Assembly: GCF_910592395.1 (NCBI RefSeq)
Contig: NC_088310.1
Location: forward strand, 13,273,501 to 13,337,500
Source: Lineus longissimus
Lineage: Eukaryota; Nemertea; Pilidiophora; Heteronemertea; Lineidae
Direction of reading: 5' to 3'
DNA: 64,000 nucleotides
Shown here: positions 53,410 to 64,000 of the stretch, one piece after another
Position numbering within the stretch: position 1 is the first letter of the stretch
Layout: the number at the start of each line of letters is the position of its first letter
Translations under genes and position numbers: made by a program
The notes under the pieces: model-generated
The model's database searches: none
The model's input: only the letters and a program-made list of their open reading frames with translations
What the model was told of the DNA's origin: nothing

Positions 53410-54405
53410 GGTAGTATGTAAACACTGAAACGTTTCAAAAGAAACAGGTCAAACGAAACGAGTCAAATAAATGGTCAAAACGTGAAATTGAAAATGCACT
53501 ATGTGGATATGTCGTTTTTCAAGGCTTTGTTTTGTATTTTTACCGCATAAAAGCCACAGAAATTAAAACAGAAAGCGATTAATTATAAATAAATTTACCA
53601 CAGTCCGTTCAGCTCTTTCACAATTTAGATAAACCGGTATTTCCCCACGTAACCTCGTACCCTGCCCCAATATTTAGCGCTATCGTATACTTTAACGACA
53701 ATAACGATGATTTATTGGAACACCTTGAATTGAACATGTCCAATTTTGCCTTTAACTCTTTCGAACGTAGCACTCAGACACGGAGCATCAGCAGATCAGA
53801 GGTCATAGCATTATTCATGTTATTCCGCATTTCATCGGGCATTTCCCTGCCCTAATTGGCCGCCATTATTGCCGAATGTGCTGGATCCACTCATTTTCAT
53901 TATTACAAGATGTTCAAAGCATATATTGATGCGAAACTTTGAGACATGATAAGGATGGTTCATTCAAACATTTCGATTGTAATTGTTATTTCGTGCCCAA
54001 AATGAGTACGAATCTGTGGCCGCGGCCATTTTCAGTTCAATTACACTGCACGATCGCAATGCATAATGTACAGTGATTCGCCAACATGGAAGCCAATTCG
54101 GGCAGAGATAATATTTTGAATATTAACTCTGCTTTTGGAGATTGGCACGGGGACGAGGCCGATTTACTTATTGCGCTGAAAATGTGGAATGCCAAGGCGG
54201 GTAGCCGTGTTGCAAACAATTTACCAAATTAATCGCCTAAAAATCGATCCAGACTATCAAAGAGCGCAAACAGAATTATTGTAATCATTATAACAGTTCA
54301 TGAGTATAATCATTCAGAAGTATTCATTTTTATGCCATATTTTTATTTTTGACTCGTTTCGTTTGACCTGTTTCTTTTGAAACGTTTCAGTGTTTACATA
54401 CTACC
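53410..54405. mobile_element. 996-bp MITE with 58-bp TIRs and 9-bp target duplication
   Basis: Inverted ends GGTAGTATGTAAACACTGAA (58 bp in all, 53,410-53,467 and 54,348-54,405) lie between perfect TACAGTAAT copies (53,401-53,409 and 54,406-54,414). Nine-bp duplications suit Mutator-like or Merlin transposases. No coding capacity inside. Confidence 0.85.
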
Positions 54406-54543
54406 TACAGTAATTCCTTTTGTGCAAGCCACCCAGCCGCATGACGTCGTCTCCCAGAAAGAACGACGTCATGGCTAGTACAGAGCACGTCACAAGATAG
54501 TATTTGATTTTTGCCGCACATTTCCTCAATGTATTTGTGGTTA

Positions 54544-55533
54544 TGGCAAGCCAAAGCGGAATTTATTCAAGACTTTAGAATTACCATTCAAGAAGTTAAA
54601 TATAAGTTCAAGAAGGAAATATATGTTCAAGACTAAAATATGTTCAACCTTGAATCAAATGTTTTCAACCTTGAATAAAATATGTTCAACCTTGAATAAA
54701 ATATGTTCAACCTTGAATAAAATATGTCCAACCTTGAACAAAATATATTCAACCTTGAACAAAATATATTCAAGACTCACGTGACCATATTCAAGACGCA
54801 CGTGACCACAAAATTGATGACGTAGTTGCTCATGTTTTGATGCTTTACGGACTTTCCCGAACCCGCGTCCAGACTTTCCCGAACCCATGGTACTTGTGTT
54901 GCGTTTCGGAGCTCGAATTGTTCGCACGAGGGTTTTGACACATGGTTGTACACGTACCTAGCCGCCTACACCTGACATGTACTGTAATCCTACACATCAT
55001 GACATGGATGCCGAGTGAATGTCAGAGTCGATACATGTTTCACAGACATATCAGGCAAATTATAGGTTCAAAATGCGCAATGCCTCTCACCTTTCATACC
55101 ACTGTATCGGATTCCCGTTGTCTTTTGACATGTTTGAGTGTTTAGGCTATACAGGCAATCAATCACGTCGTGAAACAGAACGCATCAGAAGTACCACAGA
55201 TTCTACGCTCTACGTCATCAATTTTGTGGTCACGTGCGTCTTGAATATGGTCACGTGAGTCTTGAATATGGTCACGTGAGTCTTGAATATGGTCACGTGA
55301 GTCTTGAATATATTTTGTTCAAGGTTGAATATACTTTGTTCAAGGTTGGACATATTTTATTCAAGGTTGAACATATTTTATTCAAGGTTGAACATATTTT
55401 ATTTAAGGTTGAAAACATTTGATTCAAGGTTGAACATATTTTAGTCTTGAACATATATTTCCTTCTTGAACTTATATTTAACTTCTTGAATGGTTATTCT
55501 AAAGTCTTGAATAAATTCCGCTTTGGCTTGCCA
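54544..55533. mobile_element. 990-bp palindromic element with 20-bp tandem arms
   Basis: Ends TGGCAAGCCAAAGCGGAATT inverted at both sides with TA borders (54,542-54,543 and 55,534-55,535). The arms run about 280-320 bp. They contain four to six copies of TATGTTCAACCTTGAATAAA on the left, mirrored on the right, followed by CACGTGACCATATTCAAGAC units that differ in copy number between arms. The centre is non-coding. A non-autonomous TA-targeting element. Confidence 0.85.
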
Positions 55534-55623
55534 TATGTGGTACGTTAAAGAGGAGTCTTTCCTGAAAGTACAATTTGAATTTCTTCGGCAATAGTGTCCT
55601 GTCAGTGTTCAAAGCGTGACTAA

Positions 55624-56393
55624 AGCCTGCACCACACGGTGAAAATTTGCGTGATGCAAGTGACACGCGTGCATGTTGCGACAGGCAAATTCTCACTGTG
55701 TGGGGTCGGTTTTTGCTGCGTATCTTCCCTCGCGAGTCGAGACGCAGCCGATCTAGCATGTTTGATATTTTCTCGACACGCGAGGAAGTTAATCACCGTG
55801 TGGGGGCTACCTGCAGCAATGTTGCGCGAGTTCGACGAATCACAACAAGCAGATCGGTCACATGATTTATAGGTCAGTCACATGATACCAAAATGGCAGC
55901 GCCCGGGAACTGTCAAATCCTATGAGAAGTATTATGGACCAAGAAGACCAAATTGCCCTTATTCTCCTGCTGTTACTCCGTCGGAGGCGGCGCCGCGTGG
56001 ACCGTAGTCTTTGGACAAGGCCATGGATTCAGAAAAGAGAGGATAAGGGGGCCTATGCAAATCTAATTGCTGAATTGCGGGAGGAGGACCCCATGAAGTA
56101 TCGCCAGTTCCACAGAGCTGCCATTTTGGTATCATGTGACTGACCTATAAATCATGTGACCGATCTGCTTGTTGTGATTCGTCGAACTCGCGCAACATTG
56201 CTGCAGGTAGCCCCCACACGGTGATTAACTTCCTCGCGTGTCGAGAAAATATCAAACATGCTAGATCGGCTGCGTCTCGACTCGCGAGGGAAGATACGCA
56301 GCAAAAAACGACCCCACACAGTGAGAATTTGCCTGTCGCAACATGCACGCGTGTCACTTGCATCACGCAAATTTTCACCGTGTGGTGCAGGCT
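55624..56393. mobile_element. Harbinger-derived element with 277-bp TIRs
   Basis: Perfectly matched-length inverted arms (55,624-55,900 and 56,117-56,393) begin AGCCTGCACCACACGG and are flanked by TAA (55,621-55,623 and 56,394-56,396), the 3-bp target type of PIF/Harbinger. Only 216 bp separate the arms, so the element could extrude a large cruciform. Confidence 0.9.
55922..56143 (+). pseudogene. Harbinger transposase N-terminal fragment
   Basis: An open stretch between the arms encodes DQEDQIALILLLLL, an Arg-rich run and WTRPWIQKREDKGAYANLIA, then ELREEDPMKYRQFHR. The W-x2-P-W and G-A-Y-x2-L blocks are the conserved N-terminus of Harbinger nuclease proteins. Coding ends as it enters the right arm, so the DDE domain is absent. 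Confidence 0.75.
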
Positions 56394-56396
56394 TAA

Positions 56397-57331
56397 CGAT
56401 GGCCACTGTGGCTCGGCCTACTAGCTCTGACGTAATTTTCCGGGTGACGACGTCACGAATTGAATTCCGAATTCCGTGTTCTTTTTATTGTATTTAGTAA
56501 TATCATTATGATATCAAATAACAAAACGACGAAATGACAGTTCATCTTTAAAAGATCCCTATGCACTTTTGACAATATCGAAGGTGGCATGACTCAAACA
56601 ATTTATTTAGTAAGCTGGATATCATAAAACAAGGTTAAGCTAATTATGACATCAGCCTTATGAAAATGCAAAGTATCGTTTGTTATAAGCCAATCATTAT
56701 ACACACTCCGGAGAATCAAAATCCTGAACCCGGGCATTGTGTGCCAAGTTCATCAGAATCCGAGTCATCTCGTGTTCCTGAACTTGAACTTCCGAGTCTC
56801 TCAATGGTTTTCTCGCGAAAATGGCTCTTCCACGGCATACCGAAGAGCTACTGGGCCTGCTATGGACTGTTCACAAGCACCATATTTCTACTTGGGCCGC
56901 GTGACGAAGCTAAAGATCACAAGCAATAACAACAAACGCTTTTCACTTATTGCAGCCTATCTAGATCTGACTGTACCATGTGAAACTTCATGCAATGATC
57001 GTGTTCCCCAAGATCCACAGATCCGAAAGCATAAGTAGAATGAGGGCTTTATCGCGTCATTAGCAGCAAGGGAGCGCTGTTTCATTGGTTTTGAGCATGT
57101 GACGATGCTGTATGATAGTTACCCCATTCATTATTGATTACGATCGATTCCACGATCGAGGGACGCGGAATTCAGGAATACGAGATCGGGAATCTGGGTT
57201 TGGCACGTAATTCGAGTTCGGGATTTTGATTCTTTGGTGTGATAGAGTTGCATGTTAATTAAACGGGGTAGCAATTTTTACCATTTTAATTTCGGGGTTA
57301 TACATGCAGTACCGTTGAACTGGCTGGTAAT
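56397..57331. other. no gene recognised
   Basis: Two overlapping short frames at 56.66-57.04 kb show no domain and no coding signature that I trust. Contains the second copy of the dispersed phrase seen at 50,190. Confidence 0.4.
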
Positions 57332-57432
57332 ATTATGTAGCGTATTTTAGTACTTTTTTGCACGATTTGTTTTGTACAACCTTTAACACATTTCTTACTA
57401 ATTCATAGAACTGTCCAGATTATTAGATATTT
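57332..57432. repeat. duplicated segment, copy 1 left part
   Basis: Matches 60,590-60,689 (TTATGTAGCGTATTTTAG, CACATTT..TTACTAATT, GATTATTAGATAT). Copy 1 continues on the other side of the LINE at 60,107-60,250, and copy 2 is uninterrupted (60,590-60,837). Confidence 0.85.
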
Positions 57433-60106
57433 ATTTATTTATTTAATCGTACATAATAGTACATTCAACAGAGTGCAGTGCTGTGAGAAAAATAAATAGA
57501 TGGAAAAACATTTTAAAAACAAGTTAGAAACAGGCAGCAAATGCCACAACTAATTACCAGTGATACTCAATTGAACTTGTTTATACAGATATTATATTGG
57601 CCATCAACAAATTATTCAGTCTCAGGTGTATGTAAAATTTAGTTTACACATAAATCATTTAATATAGTATTAATCTCATCAAGATTAAAGAAATTGCGGT
57701 CTCTTATTGTCACTCGAACTTATCATATCTCTGATGACATTTGCCTTGTCTCTTAGAATGACTGTTGCATCATTTAAAAAAACAGTTTTATTTATAGAAA
57801 TCTGTGTAACATCATATTTTGTAACACCCGCTTTTGCACACACGGTATTGATGTTGTTAGCGACCTGTGAATTACTACCCTTAAGGGCCAACTGACCGGC
57901 AATTCTTAGCAATGGGTTAGTGCTTCTTGCTATCCCACCAATGAATTTTAAGAAGCGCGTATGGAGTTGCAGTTCTGGGGGTAGGTCTTCACATATGAGT
58001 GGGAGCAGATTAGAGTGTGTCAAATAGGACACATTATATAATTTCCTGACACATTTCCTCCAGGCAACGCAGAATCGATCAAGTTTTCTGGGGGTAAAAT
58101 TCCAGAGCACGCATCCATATAGTGCCATTGCGAATGATTTGAATAACTTGCATTTTGTTACTGAGTGGCAATGTCCAAATTGAGCAACCAAAGTATTTAC
58201 TCTAGAATACAAAACGTTGATGGCATTTTCAATGTTTTTCCCATCACTATTCTCTCCAACAATATGACCAAGGTGAGTGGCCCAAGATACGACATTAATC
58301 ACATGACCCTCCCAGGCAAAAGGGGGGTGATTCTCTACTCCTTCCCCTGAATACACTAGTTGACTTTTTGTTTGATTGAAAATAATCTGGTATTCTTTTG
58401 AGAATACCGAACATATTTGTAAAAGCATGCGTAACCCATGCCTAGTTGGGGATAATATTACTATATCATCAGCGTAAGCAAATACTCCCATAAATATATT
58501 TCCTACATAGCATCCGTAACCAGAATCCTTTAACCTTGACAACAGTTCATCGGTGTAAATACAAAAAAGTATCGGGGAGAGAACACCTCCTTGCTTAACA
58601 CCATTACGCACACCAAAATTTCTACTTCTGTGACCGTTCCAAGATACATTGACTGTTTGGTATGTATACAGGATAGCGAGGAACCTAGTTATGATAGGAC
58701 AGCATCCCTTTTTAAGTAATAACTTGAATAATTTGATGTAATTCACTCTATCAAATGCCTTACTTGCATCTAAAAACATGGAGTAAATACCACTTCCTCT
58801 GTTTCTATAATACTGAATCGTCTCATTATAAACGAAAGTACACTGAGTCGTGGACATTTTCTTCTTAAACCCGAATTGTAAATCACAGGATGAAAACACC
58901 TTTTCGTTTTTTGACATCTGAACATGATCTAACACCTTCCCTAAAATACTACTAAGAGTAATCCCTCTATAGTTGTCAGAGTCTTTCAGCGATTTTCTTT
59001 TATCTTTTGGGATAGGAAATATTGTCGATTCCTTAAAACCATGTGGTACATATCCATGGGTTAACATCGCCGTGAATAATTTCGCTAGGCATTCTTTAAA
59101 TTTGTCACTACTATGAATAAAATGGTCCGTATAGATTTTGTAATTGCCGCCATGTTTCCCCTTGTTAAGTAGCCCAATTGCATTTCGGACTTCAGCTACT
59201 GTGACCACGTGATCATCATGACCACACATAACATGGTGATGTTGATTCACAATTTGGGAATCGATGTCATCCAGGAGGACTTTTATTTCCTCTTCACGAT
59301 ATGAGACACTGGAATATAATTTGTCGTATTTATCAGCAAATATATTAGCGATATCACCCTTTTCTGTCTTACCATCAACTATGTTAGCATAACTTGACGC
59401 CTTACCTTTCATTTTATTAACCCTTGACCAAAACGCCCTACTATCGGTTTCGAGGAGAGATTCTGCTAAGTGATTTCTCTCTTCGATACCGTTATTTTTC
59501 TTAAGCCGTCGAATTTCGTTGTGGTATTTTGCCCGAGTTGCTCTACGAATATCCGCGACCTTGCCTGGGTGATCCGATACTTTTCCAGATGTTGTGCCAG
59601 AAAATTGCTGTTTCCCTACCGTGTTTTATTTTCTCATTCCACCCGGGGACATGACCTGACTTAGGCATATTCCCAAACTGTGGGATACATAACTGACCAG
59701 CCTTTAAACAAGCTTCGAGTAGTTGTTCATGTAATAACTCAATCTCATTTTTGTGATCTTTACAGAAGTACTCACGACATTGACAGGCCGCATTTGGCAT
59801 TATGATTACTTCTAGCAGTTCATCGAGCATACGGTTATAATTTTCTATATCTACTGTGGATGCTTTCTTCCACATGGTACCCCTTTTGACTGGACGAGGG
59901 ATCTCCTCGCTTACATATTCAGTAGGTAGATCAAACGATATTGAGAGGCATGAATGATCAGATGTATTGTCGACATCATGGTGAACCTTATGCTCAGTAA
60001 TTGATTGAAAAATGCTGTCGGAAACGATGAAATAATCTAGTTTTGATTTTGCCTCGTTAATTTTACTCTCAAAAGTATAGTCTATATCCTTAAAGTCGGT
60101 CCCTAG
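57427..60106 (-). mobile_element. 5'-truncated non-LTR retrotransposon (LINE)
   Basis: Leftward element. The 3' end at about 57,427 is a TTTATT-type microsatellite tail (on the plus strand ATTTATTTATTTATTTAA). The 5' end at about 60,106 lies inside the endonuclease domain. The uninterrupted paralogue at 60,590-60,837 shows the empty site: ..GATTATTAGATAT joined to GCTTATCAATG... A short TAT is shared at both borders. The truncated 5' end and the tail fit target-primed reverse transcription. Confidence 0.85.
57685..60105 (-). pseudogene. LINE ORF2: endonuclease C-terminus and reverse transcriptase
   Basis: From the 5' side there is the end of an apurinic-type endonuclease (KLDYFIVSDSIF, VDNTSDHSCLSISFDL near 60,000-59,930), then a linker with HVPGWNEKIKHGRETAIFWH. 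After a frameshift near 59,570 the RT follows: FKESTIFPIPKDKRKSL, YRGITLSSILGKVLD, MFLDASKAFDRVNY, GVRNGVKQGGVLSPILF and the catalytic FAYADDIVIL. A C-terminal tail runs to the stop at 57,685. The motif set fits the Jockey/CR1 group. It lacks its 5' half, so it is dead on arrival apart from the shift. Confidence 0.85.
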
Positions 60107-60837
60107 TTATGCTTATCAATGTTTACGAAACTACTTTTCACCAATTTAACCTAAACAATATTGTCTAGGACACGTCCAGCAACTCGCCTGAACGTGAACG
60201 TCCACTTCACTCTCTTTTAATGACATCACTCCCTGTCGTCACAGACTGGACAATGGTACTCCATGTTCGGAACCTTAGATGCAATTTTTTTTCATAAACA
60301 TTCGGCTACAGATCTCATATTGACCATCGGTCAAGTGCAAACATTCTATTTCATTGTCCTATGCACAACAACGCTGACCTTTCTTTGTCCGACCAAGACG
60401 GTCGGTCCAACGATTCACCTTGAATTTGCATAGCCTGACAGAAGAGCGGCAACCTGTCGAGCCAATGTCATAACGTTCTTCGCCTCGCTGTAAGCGTGAA
60501 CTTTGAATACGTTCTTGAATTTGCATATGTCCAGCGTATTTTAGAAAACCTCATTTGCGGAGCAAATGTCTTAGGAATGTAGGGGTATATTATGTAGCGT
60601 ATTTTAGAACTTTTTTGCACGATTTATTTTGTACAACCTTTAACACATTTTCTTACTAATTAATAGAACTGTGCAGATTATTAGATATGCTTATCAATGT
60701 TAACGAAACTACTCTTCACCAATTTAACCTATACAATATTGTCTAGGACACGTCCAGCAACTCGCCTGAACGTGAACGTCCACTTCACTCTCTTTTAATG
60801 ACATCACTCCCTGTCATCACAGACTGGACAATGGTAC
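60107..60837. repeat. duplicated segment, copy 1 right part and intact copy 2
   Basis: 60,107-60,250 and 60,690-60,832 match closely (GCTTATCAATGTT, CACGTCCAGCAACTCGCCTG, CACAGACTGGACAATGGTAC). 60,257-60,589 is single-copy spacer. So a segment of about 250 bp was duplicated and one copy then received the LINE. Confidence 0.85.
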
Positions 60838-62297
60838 GTCATTTACTTGAGCATTTCGAAGATCGGTGTAACTCTGGATTAATCATCCGCTTCGGCAAAG
60901 ATCAATCAAATCTCACTGCCACGATCATTAATTAAATACTACGTGCCCGAACATACTCTAGGGACCGGTCAACATTTTACTAAAAACGGCACGTTTCAGA
61001 TTAACGAGACCGTCCGATTTACAAGTTATATAAATTCTTAAGTTCGCGTCTGGGCACGACAGGGTCCAGTCAAAAATGTTCCTTTTCCAACCGTCCAAAC
61101 GTGGAGGACGTCGATTGGTCATCCTAGTGAGGGTCACAGGATGTCGTTTGTGGTTCGAGCATTTTGATTGGCTCCGGGCATGGTCTAGGCCTGCTTTATA
61201 ACATCTTGACCCAGGCGGAATCGTCAGATCATGCTGCAGGAGACCAATTAAACTTCGTCTAACCATAATTGACATTCTTGTCTCCTTTTCTACAGGTAAG
61301 CGAACTTTTTACTACAATTTTCATCAGTTATATTTCACCACACCTTTAGCTCTCATGACGCGTCATACATGTAGTACTTAATTTAAGTCTAGAAACTATA
61401 TGCCTGCTGCCCAAATACTTCTCGGGTTGTATTTAGCTTATCTAATATTGACATGTACAATCTGTAGCTAGCTTTTATATCACCATGTGAATCCGTTACT
61501 GCAATTGTATATATATTGTATTGTATTGTATTGTATTATATTGTATTGAGATCATGCTGCAGGAGACCAATTAAACTTCGTCTAACCACAATTGACATTC
61601 TTGTCTCCTTTTCCACACAGAGTCTCATTATAATACTCACTATGCCATGAAGCCGTTGTTGTCAAAGGACATATTTTGCAGTTTTTCATTTTACCTGCAA
61701 GCTTGACAGAATGGCGACTTTTGTGCCATCTGTACCATTTTCAGTTTCGAAATAGCCTTTAAAATATGCCCTTTTACAATATTGGCAAAGTCAATTCATA
61801 AGATACATAATCAGGAGATGAACATGACACCCTGCGATGATTATAGGAGCACGCAACTCTTTTTCGAGTTTTAAAGATGCAAAACAATCTTTAATGTGAC
61901 CTATCGCGGTGCACGTAACTGAAGCATTCCATCATCTCCACTCTCGCTAAGTAGAATATGACTTCAGGAATCTACCAATGCATAGTCAATTTGAAGGTCA
62001 GCAATGTGAACTCGCCCATTGGCAGCCTCGACTCACATTAGCCTATTCAAGCACTCAGATACCAAGCACCTGAAAATTAAGACGATAACATATTTGCATA
62101 AACACTTTCCTTTTGGAAAGGCGATGTCTACCTTCAAACGTGAACCTAATAATATTTCCATATGTCGGTAATAGGGCCTAAACCAATTTCTTTGTCAATA
62201 GGTGTTGTGGATGCCTGTAACCTGTAGACTTCAGACAACACTTTTCAAAATGTTTAGCAAAAGTAACACGTCGAGGTTCGTCTCTCAGCTTTTCTTA
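60838..62297. other. no gene; contains a 68-bp direct repeat and microsatellite
   Basis: GATCATGCTGCAGGAGACCA and 50 further bases occur at 61,229-61,297 and again at 61,550-61,618. A TTGTA-type microsatellite lies at 61,508-61,548 between them. The interval of about 320 bp could be the body of a small element bounded by direct repeats. No ORF supports a gene. Confidence 0.5.
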
Positions 62298-62557
62298 AGG
62301 CGACATTCCACGTGAGAGAAAGTGTCGACATTTTCTCTCAGTGACTGTCGACATAAATATATTTGATCCATCCACGTGCGAGAAAATCGTACTGACAGTT
62401 GCTATCGGAGAGATGATTTCTAGCTATCGCGAGTTTCTCGAGAGAGAATGTTTTCGTAGCTTCTTCCACGTGAGAGTAAAACTGTCAGAAAACAGCCATC
62501 GGACGGTCATTGATCCCTCCACGTGCGAGTTAGGCCTATTGGGAAAGGTCATTTAGT

Positions 62558-62806
62558 ATGTTGCCTTCGAAGAGAGCGGAGGTAGCAGCCGCGGCTGCGG
62601 TGTACATTATTCTACAAATAAAGAGGAAACCGGAGAGGAAACACAAGATCTGGGCTCACAAGTGACTGATAAGAAGAGAAACCTATGGGGCCTATCATGC
62701 TCTTCAGCAGGAATTACTCCTTGAAGATCCGAAGCATCTTCGAAATTTCCTGCGCATGACAGCAGCTGATTTCGAAGAGTTGGCAATACTGGTGGGGATT
62801 CTATAA
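62558..62806 (+). pseudogene. Harbinger transposase N-terminus, one stop, truncated
   Basis: The ATG at 62,558 (MLPSKRAEVAAAAAVYIILQ) is followed by RKPERKHKIWAHK, TGA at 62,663-62,665, then RETYGAYHALQQELLLEDPK and FLRMTAADFEELAILVG to TAA. Same conserved blocks as the fragment at 55.9 kb. The DDE domain is missing, so the copy is defective. Confidence 0.8.
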
Positions 62807-62983
62807 CATCTCTCTCCACAACTGCCCCAATTTCTTTCCCCTGTCTCTGTAGAGATTAGATTGCACATCCCATAGGCACGGGTTGCCCTCAAACACAGCT
62901 ATCAGTTGGAACGTGTCGTTCCGACTCCACTCTTTGCTTGCTTCCATGTTGCTGGTAGCTATGCATATGCGCCAAATGACCAA
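62801..62983 (-). pseudogene. Harbinger MADF-domain protein fragment
   Basis: The minus strand encodes MEASKEWSRNDTFQLIAVFE, then GNPCLWDVQSNLYRDRGKKLGQLW. This is the first half of a MADF/Myb-like DNA-binding domain (W..L...E..P.LW...S..Y.DR..K...W). Harbinger elements pair such a protein with the nuclease for DNA binding. It overlaps the truncated transposase by a few bases, which marks an internal deletion of both genes' inner ends. The likely start is the ATG near 62,947. Confidence 0.65.
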
Positions 62984-63244
62984 TGCATTGAATACTTGCT
63001 GGAAGTTTATTGCAAGAACCAGTCCTATTCACTGAGAGCACTATCTGACATAACAAAAAGTGTCCGAAATGACCTACCTTTGGTCCGTCCACATGACATA
63101 AGATCGCCCAGCTAAACACTTCTGACATTTATTGATCGCTCTCGGACAGCTGCTCGCAGCGTGTTGTCCACATGCGACTTGGTGTCTGAGAGTGTCTGAG
63201 AGTGAACTTCTGAGAGAAAACTCTCACGTGGAATGTCGCCTTTA

Positions 63245-64000
63245 GTCAGCACCTTTCATTGGACAGGTCATTTTCTCTGGCATTCGTCACCTCAATCTTC
63301 CCACGGATGTTAAGGTGCTACCTTAGGCTCACGTAACATTGATCTCTAACTGTAAAGATCTCGGAGGGGCCATGAACGTGCTCCAGTTCCTGGAGTCGGG
63401 CATTCTTACCATTGTAAGGCAAAACGTGGCATGGAAAACATGTTTTGCCATGACGAGGTGGATTGCTCCATCCGCACCTCCAAGCTATTCAGCCTTGACG
63501 ACGTATACGCCGCTCCTTTTCCATCACATCGGAAGATTCAGGTCAATCAATAAAGAAATCGTGACGACTTCAGATATCGAGTAGTAGTAACAGGTTATTC
63601 AAAGCTGACCTGTCAATACTGCGACATTGAAGAACCATCCTGTTATCAAGGGTGAGAAGCGCTCATTAATAATCGATGTCTGACACAGCTGTCAATTCTC
63701 CCGAGATAAGTATAATAGAATAGAAGGGAATTGGTCATAGAATGTATCAGGCCTATAGCACGAATGGCAGGGGGCTCCTGCTCAAGACACTACATCTCCT
63801 CGAATCCGTGACAAACTGATGATTTTGTCAGAACCACCTGACTTTGAGCATTCAAACGATAGTCGTGACCATGACCCTAGATTTTGATAATTTAAAACGG
63901 AGGCATCCAATCGATCAAATGGCGTATTGAGCCAAGGAAAACCAATATCAAATTTATGTTACCATCCAAGTATTTGTGTACTGAGTTAAATCAGTTATCA
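63245..64000. other. no gene recognised
   Basis: One 81-codon frame at 63,339-63,584 lacks any domain or splice support. Nothing else seen to the window end. Confidence 0.4.

Larger units (their letters stand above)
62298..63241. mobile_element. Harbinger transposon, internally deleted
   Basis: Ends AGGCGACATTCCACGTGAGA inverted at 63,241, flanked by TTA (62,295-62,297 and 63,242-63,244), the PIF/Harbinger target type. ACGTGAGAG/CTCTCACGT words recur inside both ends. It keeps the start of the transposase (rightward) and a MADF-domain piece (leftward), in the convergent order of the two Harbinger genes. Confidence 0.9.

Overview
This is a window of animal nuclear DNA, most likely from a marine invertebrate; the phylum cannot be settled from sequence alone. 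There are spliced exons of integrin beta-type genes with good GT/AG sites, long introns, and a dense layer of eukaryotic transposons (Polinton/Maverick, Ngaro-like YR retrotransposon, hAT, Kolobok-like, pogo, Harbinger, LINE, MITEs). No bacterial-style genes, rRNA or CRISPR were seen.

Host genes. On the minus strand an integrin beta gene (gene A) runs through the window. Its I-EGF1 (50.6 kb), I-EGF2 (49.9 kb), I-EGF3 (11.5 kb), I-EGF4 (9.5 kb) and beta-tail (9.0 kb) exons are in the correct order with matching splice phases. The I-EGF2/I-EGF3 intron is 38.2 kb. Downstream, a second integrin-beta-like 5' end (gene B) has a signal peptide plus PSI exon (3.7-3.9 kb), then an I-EGF1 exon (0.6-0.76 kb), with no hybrid or betaI domain between them.

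The nest. The 38-kb intron holds a Ngaro-type tyrosine-recombinase retrotransposon (about 11.79-45.92 kb, split direct repeats A1...B1-A2-B2). It is split by a complete Polinton (13,883-39,346; 203-bp TIRs; 6-bp TSD TTAGCG). The Polinton DNA polymerase gene is split in turn by an hAT element (23,333-27,553; TSD CTTGA) and by a second 2.8-kb insertion (28,998-31,825). Four nesting levels can be read at base resolution.

The Polinton. Left half, rightward: double-jelly-roll capsid (one stop), small hydrophobic protein, penton (one frameshift), membrane protein, [leftward packaging ATPase with Walker A Lys replaced by Gln], chromodomain integrase (broken), Zn/HNH protein, a Pro/Lys-rich protein and a hydrophobic protein with a PSAP-containing tail in a shifted frame. 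Right half, leftward: the protein-primed PolB in pieces, two membrane proteins, a zinc-ribbon protein, a 503-aa coiled-coil/membrane protein and a broken terminal Tlr-type gene; one 334-aa protein with a penton-like C-terminus runs rightward. Ten gene starts sit in TAAATG, and ATPase and integrase share one 10-bp palindromic start. No adenain-type protease was recognised.

Rest of the window. 0.8-3.4 kb: three 443-bp repeats and a short tandem array. 6.3-7.0 kb: nested MITEs. 9.87-11.44 kb: TTAA-flanked Kolobok-like element with a THAP exon. 46.4-47.7, 53.4-54.4 and 54.5-55.5 kb: long-TIR non-autonomous elements. 51.1-53.2 kb: pogo-like transposase. 55.6-56.4 and 62.3-63.2 kb: Harbinger derivatives. 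57.4-60.1 kb: 5'-truncated LINE inserted in one copy of a duplicated segment, the other copy being its empty site.
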